A DNA stretch of 64,000 nucleotides from DASVWZ01 sp963708575 (GTDB taxonomy: Bacteria; Acidobacteriota; Terriglobia; Terriglobales; Acidobacteriaceae): positions 1,736,001-1,800,000 of the forward strand of contig CAVPTB010000007.1 in NCBI GenBank assembly GCA_963708575.1. Direction: 5' to 3'. The stretch's first letter is position 1. Every line of letters starts with the position of its first letter. The notes beneath the pieces were generated by a model. The model was given only the letters and a program-made list of their open reading frames with translations. It searched no databases and was not told where the DNA came from. Below, in pieces: positions 42,780-50,547 of the stretch. The translations under genes were made by a program, and so were the position numbers.

Positions 42780-43868
42780 ATGCCATCCGACCGGATCCTC
42801 GTAGTGGACGATGAGGAGGCGATTCGAGAGATTGTCTGCTCGATGCTTACCGCCGCTAACTATAAGTGCACACAAGCCTCTTCCGGGCTAAAGGCGCTCG
42901 ACGTCCTGGCGACAGGCGCGGAATTCGAGCTTATGCTCTCCGATCTGATGATGGCCGAACTGGACGGCATCGGCCTCTTGGAACGAACCAAGGAACGCTT
43001 CCCCGACATGCCCGTGGTGATGGTGACCGCGGTCCACGATATCTCAGTCGCACTGTCAGCGATTCGCAATGGCGCCTACGATTACCTGCTGAAACCCTTT
43101 GAACGCGAACAGTTGCTGGCGACAGTGCGCCGCGCACTGGAAAATCGCCGCTTAAAACTCGAGAACCGCGCTTATCAGACAAATTTAGAAGCCTTGGTTG
43201 CGGCTCGTACCGACCAGCTTCGTAAGGCCATGGCGACGCTTGAGCGGTCGTACGACATAACCCTCGAAGCTCTGGGAGACGCTCTCGACCTGAAAGATGC
43301 GGAGACCGAGGGCCATTCCAAACGCGTCACCGCCTTCACCATCGCGATTGCCCGTTCCATGGGGTTGTCGGCCGATCAGATTCGCGTCATTGCCCGCGGC
43401 GCCTTCCTGCATGACATCGGCAAGATGGCAATTCCAGACGCCATTTTGCGCAAACCGGGCGCACTGACTCCCGACGAAGTGACCATCATGCGGGAACACT
43501 GCTATCGCGGCTATCAGATGTTGAAAAAGATTCCCTTCCTCACCGAAGCATCCGAAATTGTTTATTCGCACCAGGAGCGCTTCGACGGAACCGGATATCC
43601 GCGCGGATTGAAGGGCGAGGAAATTCCCCTCGGAGCGCGGCTATTCTCCGTAGCTGACACCTTGGACGCAATAACGTCCGATCGTCCCTATCGGCCAGCC
43701 CAGAGTCTGACCGCCGCCCGCGAAGAGATCGCCCGTTGGTCGGGACGCCAGTTCGATCCGGAAGTGGTCAAGATCTTTATGGATATGGACGAAAAGATCT
43801 GGTCCGATCTCCGTCAGCAAATCGATTCTCAGATCTATCGCTTCGCCTACTCGACCGCCAAAGTCTAG
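42780..43868 (+). CDS. Response regulator with HD-GYP cyclic-di-GMP phosphodiesterase domain
   Basis: A protein of about 362 residues. The N-terminal receiver domain (about 1-120) has the acidic pair ILVVDDEE, the phosphorylated aspartate in LMLSDLMMAEL, Thr in VMVTAVHD and Lys in YLLKPFE. A helical coiled-coil linker (about 125-165) leads to the HD-GYP domain: GHSKRVTAFTIAIAR, FLHDIGKMAIPD and DGTGYPRGLKGEEIPLGARL, with SVADTLDAITSDRPYRPA. HD and GYP residues are all present, so hydrolysis of c-di-GMP is expected. The ATG at 42780 is preferred over a TTG 21 bp earlier because it directly precedes the beta-1 strand of the receiver. Divergent from the hybrid kinase, which probably phosphorylates it. 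Confidence 0.93.
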   Translation: MPSDRILVVDDEEAIREIVCSMLTAANYKCTQASSGLKALDVLATGAEFELMLSDLMMAELDGIGLLERTKERFPDMPVVMVTAVHDISVALSAIRNGAYDYLLKPFEREQLLATVRRALENRRLKLENRAYQTNLEALVAARTDQLRKAMATLERSYDITLEALGDALDLKDAETEGHSKRVTAFTIAIARSMGLSADQIRVIARGAFLHDIGKMAIPDAILRKPGALTPDEVTIMREHCYRGYQMLKKIPFLTEASEIVYSHQERFDGTGYPRGLKGEEIPLGARLFSVADTLDAITSDRPYRPAQSLTAAREEIARWSGRQFDPEVVKIFMDMDEKIWSDLRQQIDSQIYRFAYSTAKV

Positions 43869-43975
43869 TTCCGTTCTAGCCCACTCTTGCCGCAAGATTC
43901 TCGTTATTCTCCGTTCTTCCTACAGGTACTGATCTTCGCGTATAAAATTGGAACCGTTTCTTGCGGAGGACAACG

Positions 43976-44698
43976 ATGAAGATTGTTTCATTTTTTCTTG
44001 TTTCTATCGTGCTTAGCCTCAACCTCGCGGCCGTAGCCCAAGATCACGCCACTCCGCTTCCCCCCAACACGGTTTACGTCGGGGCCGACGGAAAATACGA
44101 AGCCAACCCCGACACCGCTGAAATCCAGTTCAACATCGCCGCCCAGCAAACCACGGCCCGGGCCGCCTATGATCGTGCTTCCAAGGCCGCGGACCAGGTT
44201 CGCGGAATAATGCGTTCCAACGGAATCGATCCCAAGGAAGGAGAGATCGGCTACTACTCCATCGAACCGGTGCAGGAGTACCAGAACAACAAGCAGAAGT
44301 TGGTGGGGTACCGCGTGAGCGCTAGCGTCACCTTGAAGCTGAAAGACTTTTCAAAGGTGGCTCCGATTGTGCAGCAACTCGCAGACGCTGACATCACCGA
44401 CAGCAATTCGATTACCTATACATTGGAAGATACGGATGCGGCCAAGTCAAAAGCTGTCCAGGACGCCTATCGCCGGGCTCGCCAATCTGCGGAAGCCCTG
44501 GCTTCAGCCAGTGGACGCAGTCTAGGAGATCTTTCGTCTGCAACTATAGATATTCAGGAAAACATGCGAATCATGCCAATGGCGCAACCTATGATGAAAA
44601 TGGGAGCAATGACTGCCGCACCGGCGCCTACGCAGGAATTTTCGCCCCAGACCGTTTCCGTAACGGCCCATGTAAATGCAACGTTTGCTTTGAAGTAA
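43976..44698 (+). CDS. Exported SIMPL-domain protein (DUF541)
   Basis: A 240-residue exported protein of the SIMPL/DUF541 family (BP26 and interleukin-1-receptor-kinase-associated homologues), which can form cage- or channel-like oligomers. A signal peptide (VSFFLVSIVLSLNLAAVAQ, residues 4-22) precedes the domain, whose blocks IQFNIAAQQTTARAAYDRA, YRVSASVTLKLKDFSKVAPIV and AVQDAYRRARQSAEALASASG are typical. A Met-rich patch MPMAQPMMKMGAM precedes the C-terminus. The start is ATG 43976 because GGAGGA lies 6 bp upstream; a frame from 43961 has no better site. A TATAAA element lies about 30 bp upstream. It follows the HD-GYP gene by 107 bp. Confidence 0.88.
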   Translation: MKIVSFFLVSIVLSLNLAAVAQDHATPLPPNTVYVGADGKYEANPDTAEIQFNIAAQQTTARAAYDRASKAADQVRGIMRSNGIDPKEGEIGYYSIEPVQEYQNNKQKLVGYRVSASVTLKLKDFSKVAPIVQQLADADITDSNSITYTLEDTDAAKSKAVQDAYRRARQSAEALASASGRSLGDLSSATIDIQENMRIMPMAQPMMKMGAMTAAPAPTQEFSPQTVSVTAHVNATFALK

Positions 44699-44702
44699 GG
44701 AA

Positions 44703-45407
44703 CTACTGCGCCGCAGCGGTTCGGGTTACGGTGGGCACCCGGCTGGCGTCGACCGGAACGTCGCGCTGGATAACCATTTCGAGCGTAGTGCCAGCCTCAA
44801 GCTTGACGTCGTTGCCTCGAGTGAGCAATGCGATCGCGGTGCCAACGGCTCCCCCAACGCCGCCGCCGATGAGCGCGCCTTTACCGCCGTTAGTGGCCGC
44901 TCCGATAACCGCTCCCGTGGCCGCAGGACCAGCCACCTGACCGATCTTTTCAGCCTTCTGACTGTCAGCTCGAATAGTTCCTTCGCCGTCTTTCACTTTG
45001 GTCTTATCCACACCCGGTGCATTCTGTACTGCCCCCGGCAGCATTACGGTGTAGCCGCTCGGATAGATCATAGTAGTGAAGTGGATCAGCACCTCGGCGC
45101 GCCCCTTGATCCGTCCTGCACGCTGGATACGGCTAATTCGCCCTTGCACGTAAGTCCCTGCCGGAATGAGAACTCGGTCGTTCGCCACCACCGGGAAAGT
45201 GGTTTCCGCGTAAACTGCATCGCCCTCTCGCGACTCCCTGGTTGATATGGCGTGCTTCAGACTCAGTGCAACCTTGGTTCCGGAGACAATCGTTAATTGT
45301 TCCGGTGCCTTTTCAGGTGTCGTCAACGGGTTCGCTTGTGGTGCCGGAGAACTGCTTTGTGCGGAACTAAGTATGCCGAAAAGGAGCACCGCCATCAGGC
45401 CATGCAT
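44703..45407 (-). CDS. Envelope protein with a TrbI/VirB10-like fold and glycine-zipper region
   Basis: A 234-residue exported protein. It has a signal peptide (MAVLLFGILSSAQS, from residue 5) and a Pro/Ala linker. A beta-rich region (VSGTKVALSLKHAISTRESREGDAVYAETTFPVV, then VLIPAGTYVQGRISRIQRAGR) resembles the VirB10/TrbI-type sandwich seen in many stand-alone Acidobacteriota proteins. A glycine zipper follows (GPAATGAVIGAATNGGKG, then a second GGGVGGAVG stretch at about 185-205) that may insert in a membrane, and a final strand LEAGTTLEMVIQRDV closes the domain. It may stabilise an outer-membrane or pilus assembly; this is inference. Convergent with the SIMPL gene, with only 4 bp between stops. 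Confidence 0.65.
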   Translation of the reverse strand: MHGLMAVLLFGILSSAQSSSPAPQANPLTTPEKAPEQLTIVSGTKVALSLKHAISTRESREGDAVYAETTFPVVANDRVLIPAGTYVQGRISRIQRAGRIKGRAEVLIHFTTMIYPSGYTVMLPGAVQNAPGVDKTKVKDGEGTIRADSQKAEKIGQVAGPAATGAVIGAATNGGKGALIGGGVGGAVGTAIALLTRGNDVKLEAGTTLEMVIQRDVPVDASRVPTVTRTAAAQ

Positions 45408-45507
45408 ACCACGCCTCCCAAAATCACGCTGGGCTGAACGAACGCAGCCATAGTATAAGCGTTCCGAATAGTGAGTTCGATGCGCCGAGAAGCGCTAAAG
45501 TCACCTT

Positions 45508-45798
45508 CTAACCGGGAGGAGAAACCATCGCACGCTTCAGTTGGTTGTCCAGAACGTTCCCCATAAATTGCGACTGCAATTTCTGGGCGCAGGATTCTCC
45601 GCAAACATGCAGGGTACCTTCTCGGGCAGCGACTTCCTCGTCCCAGGGAGTTAAATAGAGAACAGGATTCTTGTACTCAGCAAAGGACGTCCACATGAGC
45701 CACCAGCGCTCATGCGATCGTTTCAAAACTCCGCAATTCGGACCCGCGCAGCGGTAGTAAAAACCAGGGCCGATAGATTTCTGATCAACTGGATTCAT
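45508..45798 (-). CDS. Small Cys-pair hypothetical protein
   Basis: A 96-residue protein with two cysteine pairs (YRCAGPNCG at about 15-23 and HVCGESCAQ at about 64-72) that could form a zinc knuckle. The region between is aromatic-rich (ERWWLMWTSFAEYKNPVLYL). Proteins of this layout occur as short hypotheticals in Acidobacteriota, without a known role. It has no membrane span and no signal peptide. ATG 45798 is the first start and lies in an open intergenic area; the preceding gene on this strand is 46 kb onward and unrelated. It is probably monocistronic. Confidence 0.6.
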   Translation of the reverse strand: MNPVDQKSIGPGFYYRCAGPNCGVLKRSHERWWLMWTSFAEYKNPVLYLTPWDEEVAAREGTLHVCGESCAQKLQSQFMGNVLDNQLKRAMVSPPG

Positions 45799-45903
45799 CG
45801 CGGGTTGCGATCAATATGACACTAAAACCCAGTTTTGGCCAGCGCGCCTGGAGTACGTCGATATACTCGTTAACCTCTGGTATCCAGTAAGCCGCCGTGT
45901 CAT

Positions 45904-45931
45904 GATGAGCTGGTACAGATGAGCTGGTACA
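45904..45931. repeat. 14-bp perfect tandem duplication
   Basis: GATGAGCTGGTACA occurs twice in immediate succession (45904-45917 and 45918-45931), ending 11 bp before the ATG of a 33-residue gene. It looks like a recent slippage duplication in the leader and could alter spacing of regulatory elements there. Confidence 0.8.
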
Positions 45932-45942
45932 AAGGTTAGCCT

Positions 45943-46044
45943 ATGCAGGAACAACAAAAATCGAATAAAGCAAGAATTATCGGATACGCCATTGGCTTAG
46001 CCGTCGTCCTCGCGGTGGCCGCATGGAAGCTGGTCACACGCTAA
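45943..46044 (+). CDS. 33-residue single-span membrane microprotein
   Basis: An open frame starting ATG 45943 and ending TAA 46044. The N-terminus is polar and basic (MQEQQKSNKARI). One hydrophobic helix follows (IGYAIGLAVVLAVAAWKLV), and the protein ends TR, giving an N-in/C-out or reverse single-span layout. AAAGG lies 8 bp before the ATG. No family is recognised. Short proteins of this shape often act as regulators or stabilisers of larger membrane complexes, but no partner is evident. The next gene, the TonB-dependent receptor, is convergent with its stop 51 bp away. Confidence 0.5.
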   Translation: MQEQQKSNKARIIGYAIGLAVVLAVAAWKLVTR

Positions 46045-46094
46045 AGATCGCCGGCGGTCCGACCATCGCCCCTGGGCACTCCTCGCAGACTTCA

Positions 46095-47843
46095 TCAGAA
46101 GCTTAGTCTTGCCTGCAACTCGATCACTCTCCCCGCCAGTCCATCCGAAGGACGACCGAAGCTCGTCGTGTTGATGATATCGGTCGACGCGGTGGCAGGA
46201 ATCAGCGGCGTCAAATTCAGTATGTTGAATGCGTTAAACATATTCGCGCGGAACTCCAGGTTGGCCGCTTCCCCCAGGACGCGCGTTTTTGGCAACGCAA
46301 ATTCCTTCCCCAAAGCCAGGTCCACGGAGGTATAGCCGGGACCCGTAAAGATGTTTCGGCAACGGCACCCTGGACCCAGCGTTGTAGTGTCGAATGAGGC
46401 CGTCGGATTGGGAAACACTCCGTTAATCCACTGCTGCTTACTGGGGCTCTGAATCACGCCACCGTTATACGCAAACGGCAGGTCAGGACAGTATCCGTCA
46501 CCATTGCGGTCGGCATTTGTATTGCAGCTTCCGATCAAACCTGAATACGGGAAGCCGGAGTGTTTGCTCACAATTCCGCTCAGCGACCAGCCCCCAAGAG
46601 TGTACCCGGCAAGGTTCCGCTTCCCTTTATAAAAAGGGACTTCCCAAACGGCGGCCAGGACAAAATTGCTTCGCACGTCGAAATCAGAATTACCGCGGTC
46701 AATGAGCTGGTTATAGGGATCAGTCTGCTGGTATCCGATTTCGTACGAAGCGGTGTCGATGGCATGGCTCCAGGTATAAGTTGCGTCTAACTGGAACCCT
46801 TGATGGAATTTCCGCGTGACGTGGAATACCGCCGCATCGTAGCTCGCATTCACATCGGGAAGCGGCATGAAGATCCGGTTGAAACGAGCGTTACCGGTAG
46901 GATGAGGCGCGAGGCACGTGGGATTGGTCGGGCCGCACGGCAAACCGTTGGAACCGTCGTTCTCATACTTATCCTGGACGCCGTCGAACGTATCTCCGGG
47001 CATAAGACGATTCAGATCGATAGTTCGGATCAGCTTGCGGCTCACTTTGACTTGCGCTCCCGAATTCCGCCCATCCTGGGCCGAGTAGCTCTCTGACGCA
47101 ACCACGATTTCCTGGATCGACTCGATATTCGGCGTAATCACCGCCGCGCCGCCCCAGTCAAGACTATTTACGCTGACTCCATCCAGCATGAAGTTGTTGG
47201 CTGACACACGTTGGCCGTTCGCAATCGCTTGCACCTGGTTTTCCGTCTGAAAAATCTGATTGTTGGAGCCGCCCGGTCCCACCTGCTGCGGTACCCCCTG
47301 CGCGTTGCCGTTTCCCTGACGAGAAGCATCCGCAAACACTCCCGGCGTGGTGCGTACCAGTTCATACGGATCGCGTCCAAATTCCGGAAGATCGACGACT
47401 TGCTGAGAAGAAATCGTGTTGCCGATGTTGGCATTTTCCGTCTGCAACACTTCAGCGCCGGCTGTAACTTCCACCGTCTGCTTTTCACTCCCTGACTTCA
47501 GGACAACATTCACTCCCCGCGCCACTTCAGCACCCACCTCAACGTTCGCTTGCTCCCATTTGGGAAAGCTCGCCGCCTCTACGGTAACTGTGTAAAGCCC
47601 AGGAGGAAGCCCAGGGACGCTATACACTCCGGCGCCATTGCTGGTGGTGGAGCGGCTAACACCGGTGGCTTGATTCGCGGCGGTGACCTTGGCGCCAGAC
47701 ACTACGGCGCCGCCTTGATCCATGACGGAGCCTTCTATACGCGCCCCATATTGGGCAAAGGCGCTCGAAGTTATCAGCAAGAGAGAAATTCCAAACAACA
47801 GGGTTGATGTCGCGCGAGGGGAAAAGTACATGGCCTTCTCCAA
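46095..47843 (-). CDS. TonB-dependent receptor of the Oar type, with an internal deletion
   Basis: Outer-membrane receptor with the Oar-like layout: a signal peptide (LLFGISLLLITSSAFAQ), an N-terminal carboxypeptidase-regulatory domain (about 32-118; VMDQGGAVVSGAKVTAANQ, PGLPPGLYTVTVEA) and a plug domain (about 130-265; QVVDLPEFGRDPYELVR, VSANNFMLDGVSVN, NSGAQVKV). The barrel then continues abruptly from a distant region (LNRLMPGDTFDGVQDKYEND) to a proper C-terminus (LEFRANMFNAFNILNLTPL, ending RVIELQARLSF). Typical members are 1000-1200 residues, so roughly the first half of the barrel is missing after residue about 268 (near base 47040). The frame stays open across the join. It probably cannot form a complete 22-strand pore and may be decaying or altered in function. 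Confidence 0.75.
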   Translation of the reverse strand: MEKAMYFSPRATSTLLFGISLLLITSSAFAQYGARIEGSVMDQGGAVVSGAKVTAANQATGVSRSTTSNGAGVYSVPGLPPGLYTVTVEAASFPKWEQANVEVGAEVARGVNVVLKSGSEKQTVEVTAGAEVLQTENANIGNTISSQQVVDLPEFGRDPYELVRTTPGVFADASRQGNGNAQGVPQQVGPGGSNNQIFQTENQVQAIANGQRVSANNFMLDGVSVNSLDWGGAAVITPNIESIQEIVVASESYSAQDGRNSGAQVKVSRKLIRTIDLNRLMPGDTFDGVQDKYENDGSNGLPCGPTNPTCLAPHPTGNARFNRIFMPLPDVNASYDAAVFHVTRKFHQGFQLDATYTWSHAIDTASYEIGYQQTDPYNQLIDRGNSDFDVRSNFVLAAVWEVPFYKGKRNLAGYTLGGWSLSGIVSKHSGFPYSGLIGSCNTNADRNGDGYCPDLPFAYNGGVIQSPSKQQWINGVFPNPTASFDTTTLGPGCRCRNIFTGPGYTSVDLALGKEFALPKTRVLGEAANLEFRANMFNAFNILNLTPLIPATASTDIINTTSFGRPSDGLAGRVIELQARLSF

Positions 47844-47974
47844 TGGGGCTATTGAACTCTGGCCGGTGCAGCGACACTAGATGGCATCACCAATTTTAGG
47901 GTTGGCTTGTCTAAGGTTTACTTCATTGATTCGCGGAGGCGTCACGTTCACGCCAGAGGGAAAGTGGGGACTCG

Positions 47975-50365
47975 CTATTTGTAGATCAGGTATTTCTGCC
48001 GAAGCTCTTGAAACTTTGCCAGCGGCTCCCGCCACTCTTCGGCGATACGACGCGGATCATCGCCTCTCATCACCGCATCGAACGTCGCCTGGTTGGCAAG
48101 GATGTCGATCATCTTCTCCGCATGAAACTGGTCCGGATACAGTTTACGCAAAGCAGATGCCAGCTCGATTCCCAATTCTGGACCGTCAAAGGCATTTCGA
48201 TCCAATAAAAAGACGTTTACGCCTTCACATTTCTGATTCGCATAGTTACTGGAAGTGGGAACAAAGCTGGTCGAGACGAAGCGCACGCCAGAAATCTCGC
48301 GTGCATTCAGATATTGAGCCAGTTCCCGTCCTTTGATCCACGGCGCCCCAAACACTTCGAACGGCGTATCAGTACCTCGTCCTACCGAAACATTCGTTCC
48401 CTCCACCAGCGCGACTCCCGGATAGAGAGTGGCCTGCGTCAGATCGCGCAAATTCGGCGACGGATTCGTCCAACCGATTCCCGTAGCGTCGAACCAGTCT
48501 CCCCTGATCCACCCTTGCATAGGAACCACATGCAGCTTGCCGTGGATTCCGCGCTCGGAATTGAACAGTTGCGCCAACTCTCCCATCGTCATGCCGTGGC
48601 GCACCGGAATTTGCCAGTAATTCACGAAGCTCTCACGACCTGAATCCGAGATCGGCCCCTGTACAAATGAACCTGTAATGGGATTAGGGCGGTCGAGAAC
48701 GAATAATTCGATCCCCGCTTTTGCCACTGCCTCCAGGAAATATCCAAGAGTGGTTTCGTAAGTGTAGAAACGAGCGCCAACGTCTTGAATATCGATCACC
48801 ACCGCATCCAACTGCTTCAGAATTTCGTCCGATGGTCGCCGAGCTTTATCCGTTCCCCCATAGACGCTATACACCGGTACCCCTGTAACAGAGTCTTTGG
48901 AGTTTCCAATTTCGGTGGTGTCGAGAGTGCCCGTCACTCCGTGCTCCGGACTGAAAATCGCATTCAGTGAAATCCCCGGCGCATTCGCCAGGACGTCGAT
49001 CGTTCGGCGTCCTTGAGCATCTACCCCGGTCTGGTTGGTCAGTAGCCCAATTCGTTTCTTCCCACTCGCCGCCCGGAGTGGATCGAAATTGTCGGCCTCA
49101 AGAACGTCGATTCCCGATAAGACAGTACCGTTTCGATTTGCCAGACGCCGGGCGGCTGTCTGCGCCTCGTTGTAGCCGGTAATCGCTTTCCAACGCATCT
49201 CCTCTTTCTCATCGACATTCAGAGATAAGGCTGCGGCGACAGAAGTTGCTACCTTGGAACGCAAAGCAATTACATTTCCCTTCCCCCGCGGATGAACTGC
49301 ATTCGTCAGAAGAATAATGAAGGTGCGGGTCGTAGGATCAATCCAGATCGAGGTTCCAGTAAACCCGGTGTGCCCATAAGAACCCACTGGCAAAAGCTCG
49401 CCTCGATTGCTCGAAAACGGCGAATCGATATCCCACCCGAAGCCGCGCAGCACATCCGACGTGGGTGGCTGCTGCGGAGCTGTCATCTTTTCGATTGCCA
49501 ACGCAGAAAGTACCGGCCCGCCATCCAGCAGAAATTGCGCAAACCTCGCCAGATCATCGGCCGTCGAAAAAACACCCGCATGACCCGCCACGCCGCCCAT
49601 CCGTCGCGCTGTCGGATCGTGGACTACGCCCCGCAGCATCTTGTCATGCTCATCGAACTGCGTAGGCGCGATCTCCGGCAGCCATGAAGCCGGAGGAAGA
49701 TAACGCGTATGCGTCATTTGCAACGGGGTGAATATGTTCTTCTGACAATACTGGTCCAGCGACATCCCCGACACGGTCTCTACTAATGCGCCTAGAACAA
49801 TAAAATTGATGTCGCTATACAAAAACCTGGCGCCCGGTGGGTAAATCAATTTCTCGGCGTATGCCATGCGGAGCGCGGTCTCCGTCCCCTGCCACGATTC
49901 CGTCCGATCCAAATCTTCCGGCAGGCCCGAATGATGAGTCAGCAACTCGCGAACCGTCACGTCTTCCTTACCGTTCTGCGCGAATTCCGGAATGTACCTG
50001 ACCACCGGGTCGTTGATACGAATCCTTCCCTGCTCCGCCAGTTGCATCACTGCCGTCGTCGTCGCGACCACCTTGGTCAAGGATGCCAAATCGAAAATTG
50101 TATCGGCCGTCATCGCTTCGGGGCCGGGCTCCAACGCCCGCTGGCCAAAGGCTCTCCGGTAAGCAATTTGCCCATCATGGCCGACCAACAGGACGCCTCC
50201 GGGCGTCTGACCACGGTGAATCGCATCCTCCATGATCGAATCGAGAACATCGAGCCGTTTGTCGGAGGTAGGTTGCGCGCAGGAACCCGGGACACAGTAA
50301 AGCCCCATCAACACGGCGAGCAGGACCGCGTGGCCACAAGCTTTAACAAATTTTTCGGTTAACAC
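47975..50365 (-). CDS. AmiE-NamZ fusion: serine hydrolase plus exo-beta-N-acetylmuramidase
   Basis: A 796-residue exported two-domain enzyme. After a signal peptide (residues 10-30) the first half (about 35-385) is a class C beta-lactamase-fold hydrolase like Bacillus AmiE (N-acetylmuramyl-L-alanine amidase): nucleophile S95 and K98 in FDLASLTKV, Y183-S184-D185 in the YxN position, and GHTGFTG in the third motif. The second half (about 412-790) is DUF1343/NamZ (GH171), an exo-beta-N-acetylmuramidase, with its LLTNQTGVD and FSPEHGVTG motifs. Acting outside the inner membrane it would strip the peptide and then cut MurNAc from glycan ends. In Bacillus subtilis the two activities are separate genes in one operon with murQ; here they are one polypeptide. 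Divergent from the AmiE paralogue and murQ. Confidence 0.92.
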   Translation of the reverse strand: MLTEKFVKACGHAVLLAVLMGLYCVPGSCAQPTSDKRLDVLDSIMEDAIHRGQTPGGVLLVGHDGQIAYRRAFGQRALEPGPEAMTADTIFDLASLTKVVATTTAVMQLAEQGRIRINDPVVRYIPEFAQNGKEDVTVRELLTHHSGLPEDLDRTESWQGTETALRMAYAEKLIYPPGARFLYSDINFIVLGALVETVSGMSLDQYCQKNIFTPLQMTHTRYLPPASWLPEIAPTQFDEHDKMLRGVVHDPTARRMGGVAGHAGVFSTADDLARFAQFLLDGGPVLSALAIEKMTAPQQPPTSDVLRGFGWDIDSPFSSNRGELLPVGSYGHTGFTGTSIWIDPTTRTFIILLTNAVHPRGKGNVIALRSKVATSVAAALSLNVDEKEEMRWKAITGYNEAQTAARRLANRNGTVLSGIDVLEADNFDPLRAASGKKRIGLLTNQTGVDAQGRRTIDVLANAPGISLNAIFSPEHGVTGTLDTTEIGNSKDSVTGVPVYSVYGGTDKARRPSDEILKQLDAVVIDIQDVGARFYTYETTLGYFLEAVAKAGIELFVLDRPNPITGSFVQGPISDSGRESFVNYWQIPVRHGMTMGELAQLFNSERGIHGKLHVVPMQGWIRGDWFDATGIGWTNPSPNLRDLTQATLYPGVALVEGTNVSVGRGTDTPFEVFGAPWIKGRELAQYLNAREISGVRFVSTSFVPTSSNYANQKCEGVNVFLLDRNAFDGPELGIELASALRKLYPDQFHAEKMIDILANQATFDAVMRGDDPRRIAEEWREPLAKFQELRQKYLIYK

Positions 50366-50512
50366 TTGGATGATTCGACTCTACACAACTCACGCCTGCT
50401 CGCTCAACAAACTCACGTAACCGGTTACCTCTTTTGCCTACATGGATCGCGAGGATCTCCTGAGTTGAGCTGGAAGTGAACCGCCGGTTGGACATTGCCA
50501 AATAGCCCTGGC

Positions 50513-50541
50513 TTTACCCCACTCACGATCTTTGCTATAAC
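50513..50541 (+). promoter_or_regulatory. Promoter candidate for the AmiE paralogue - murQ operon
   Basis: TTTACC (50513-50518), a 17-bp spacer and TATAAC (50536-50541) make a reasonable sigma-70-type promoter. A transcript starting about 7 bp downstream would begin at or next to the in-frame ATC at 50548, giving little or no leader. Confidence 0.4.
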
Positions 50542-50547
50542 GCGAAC

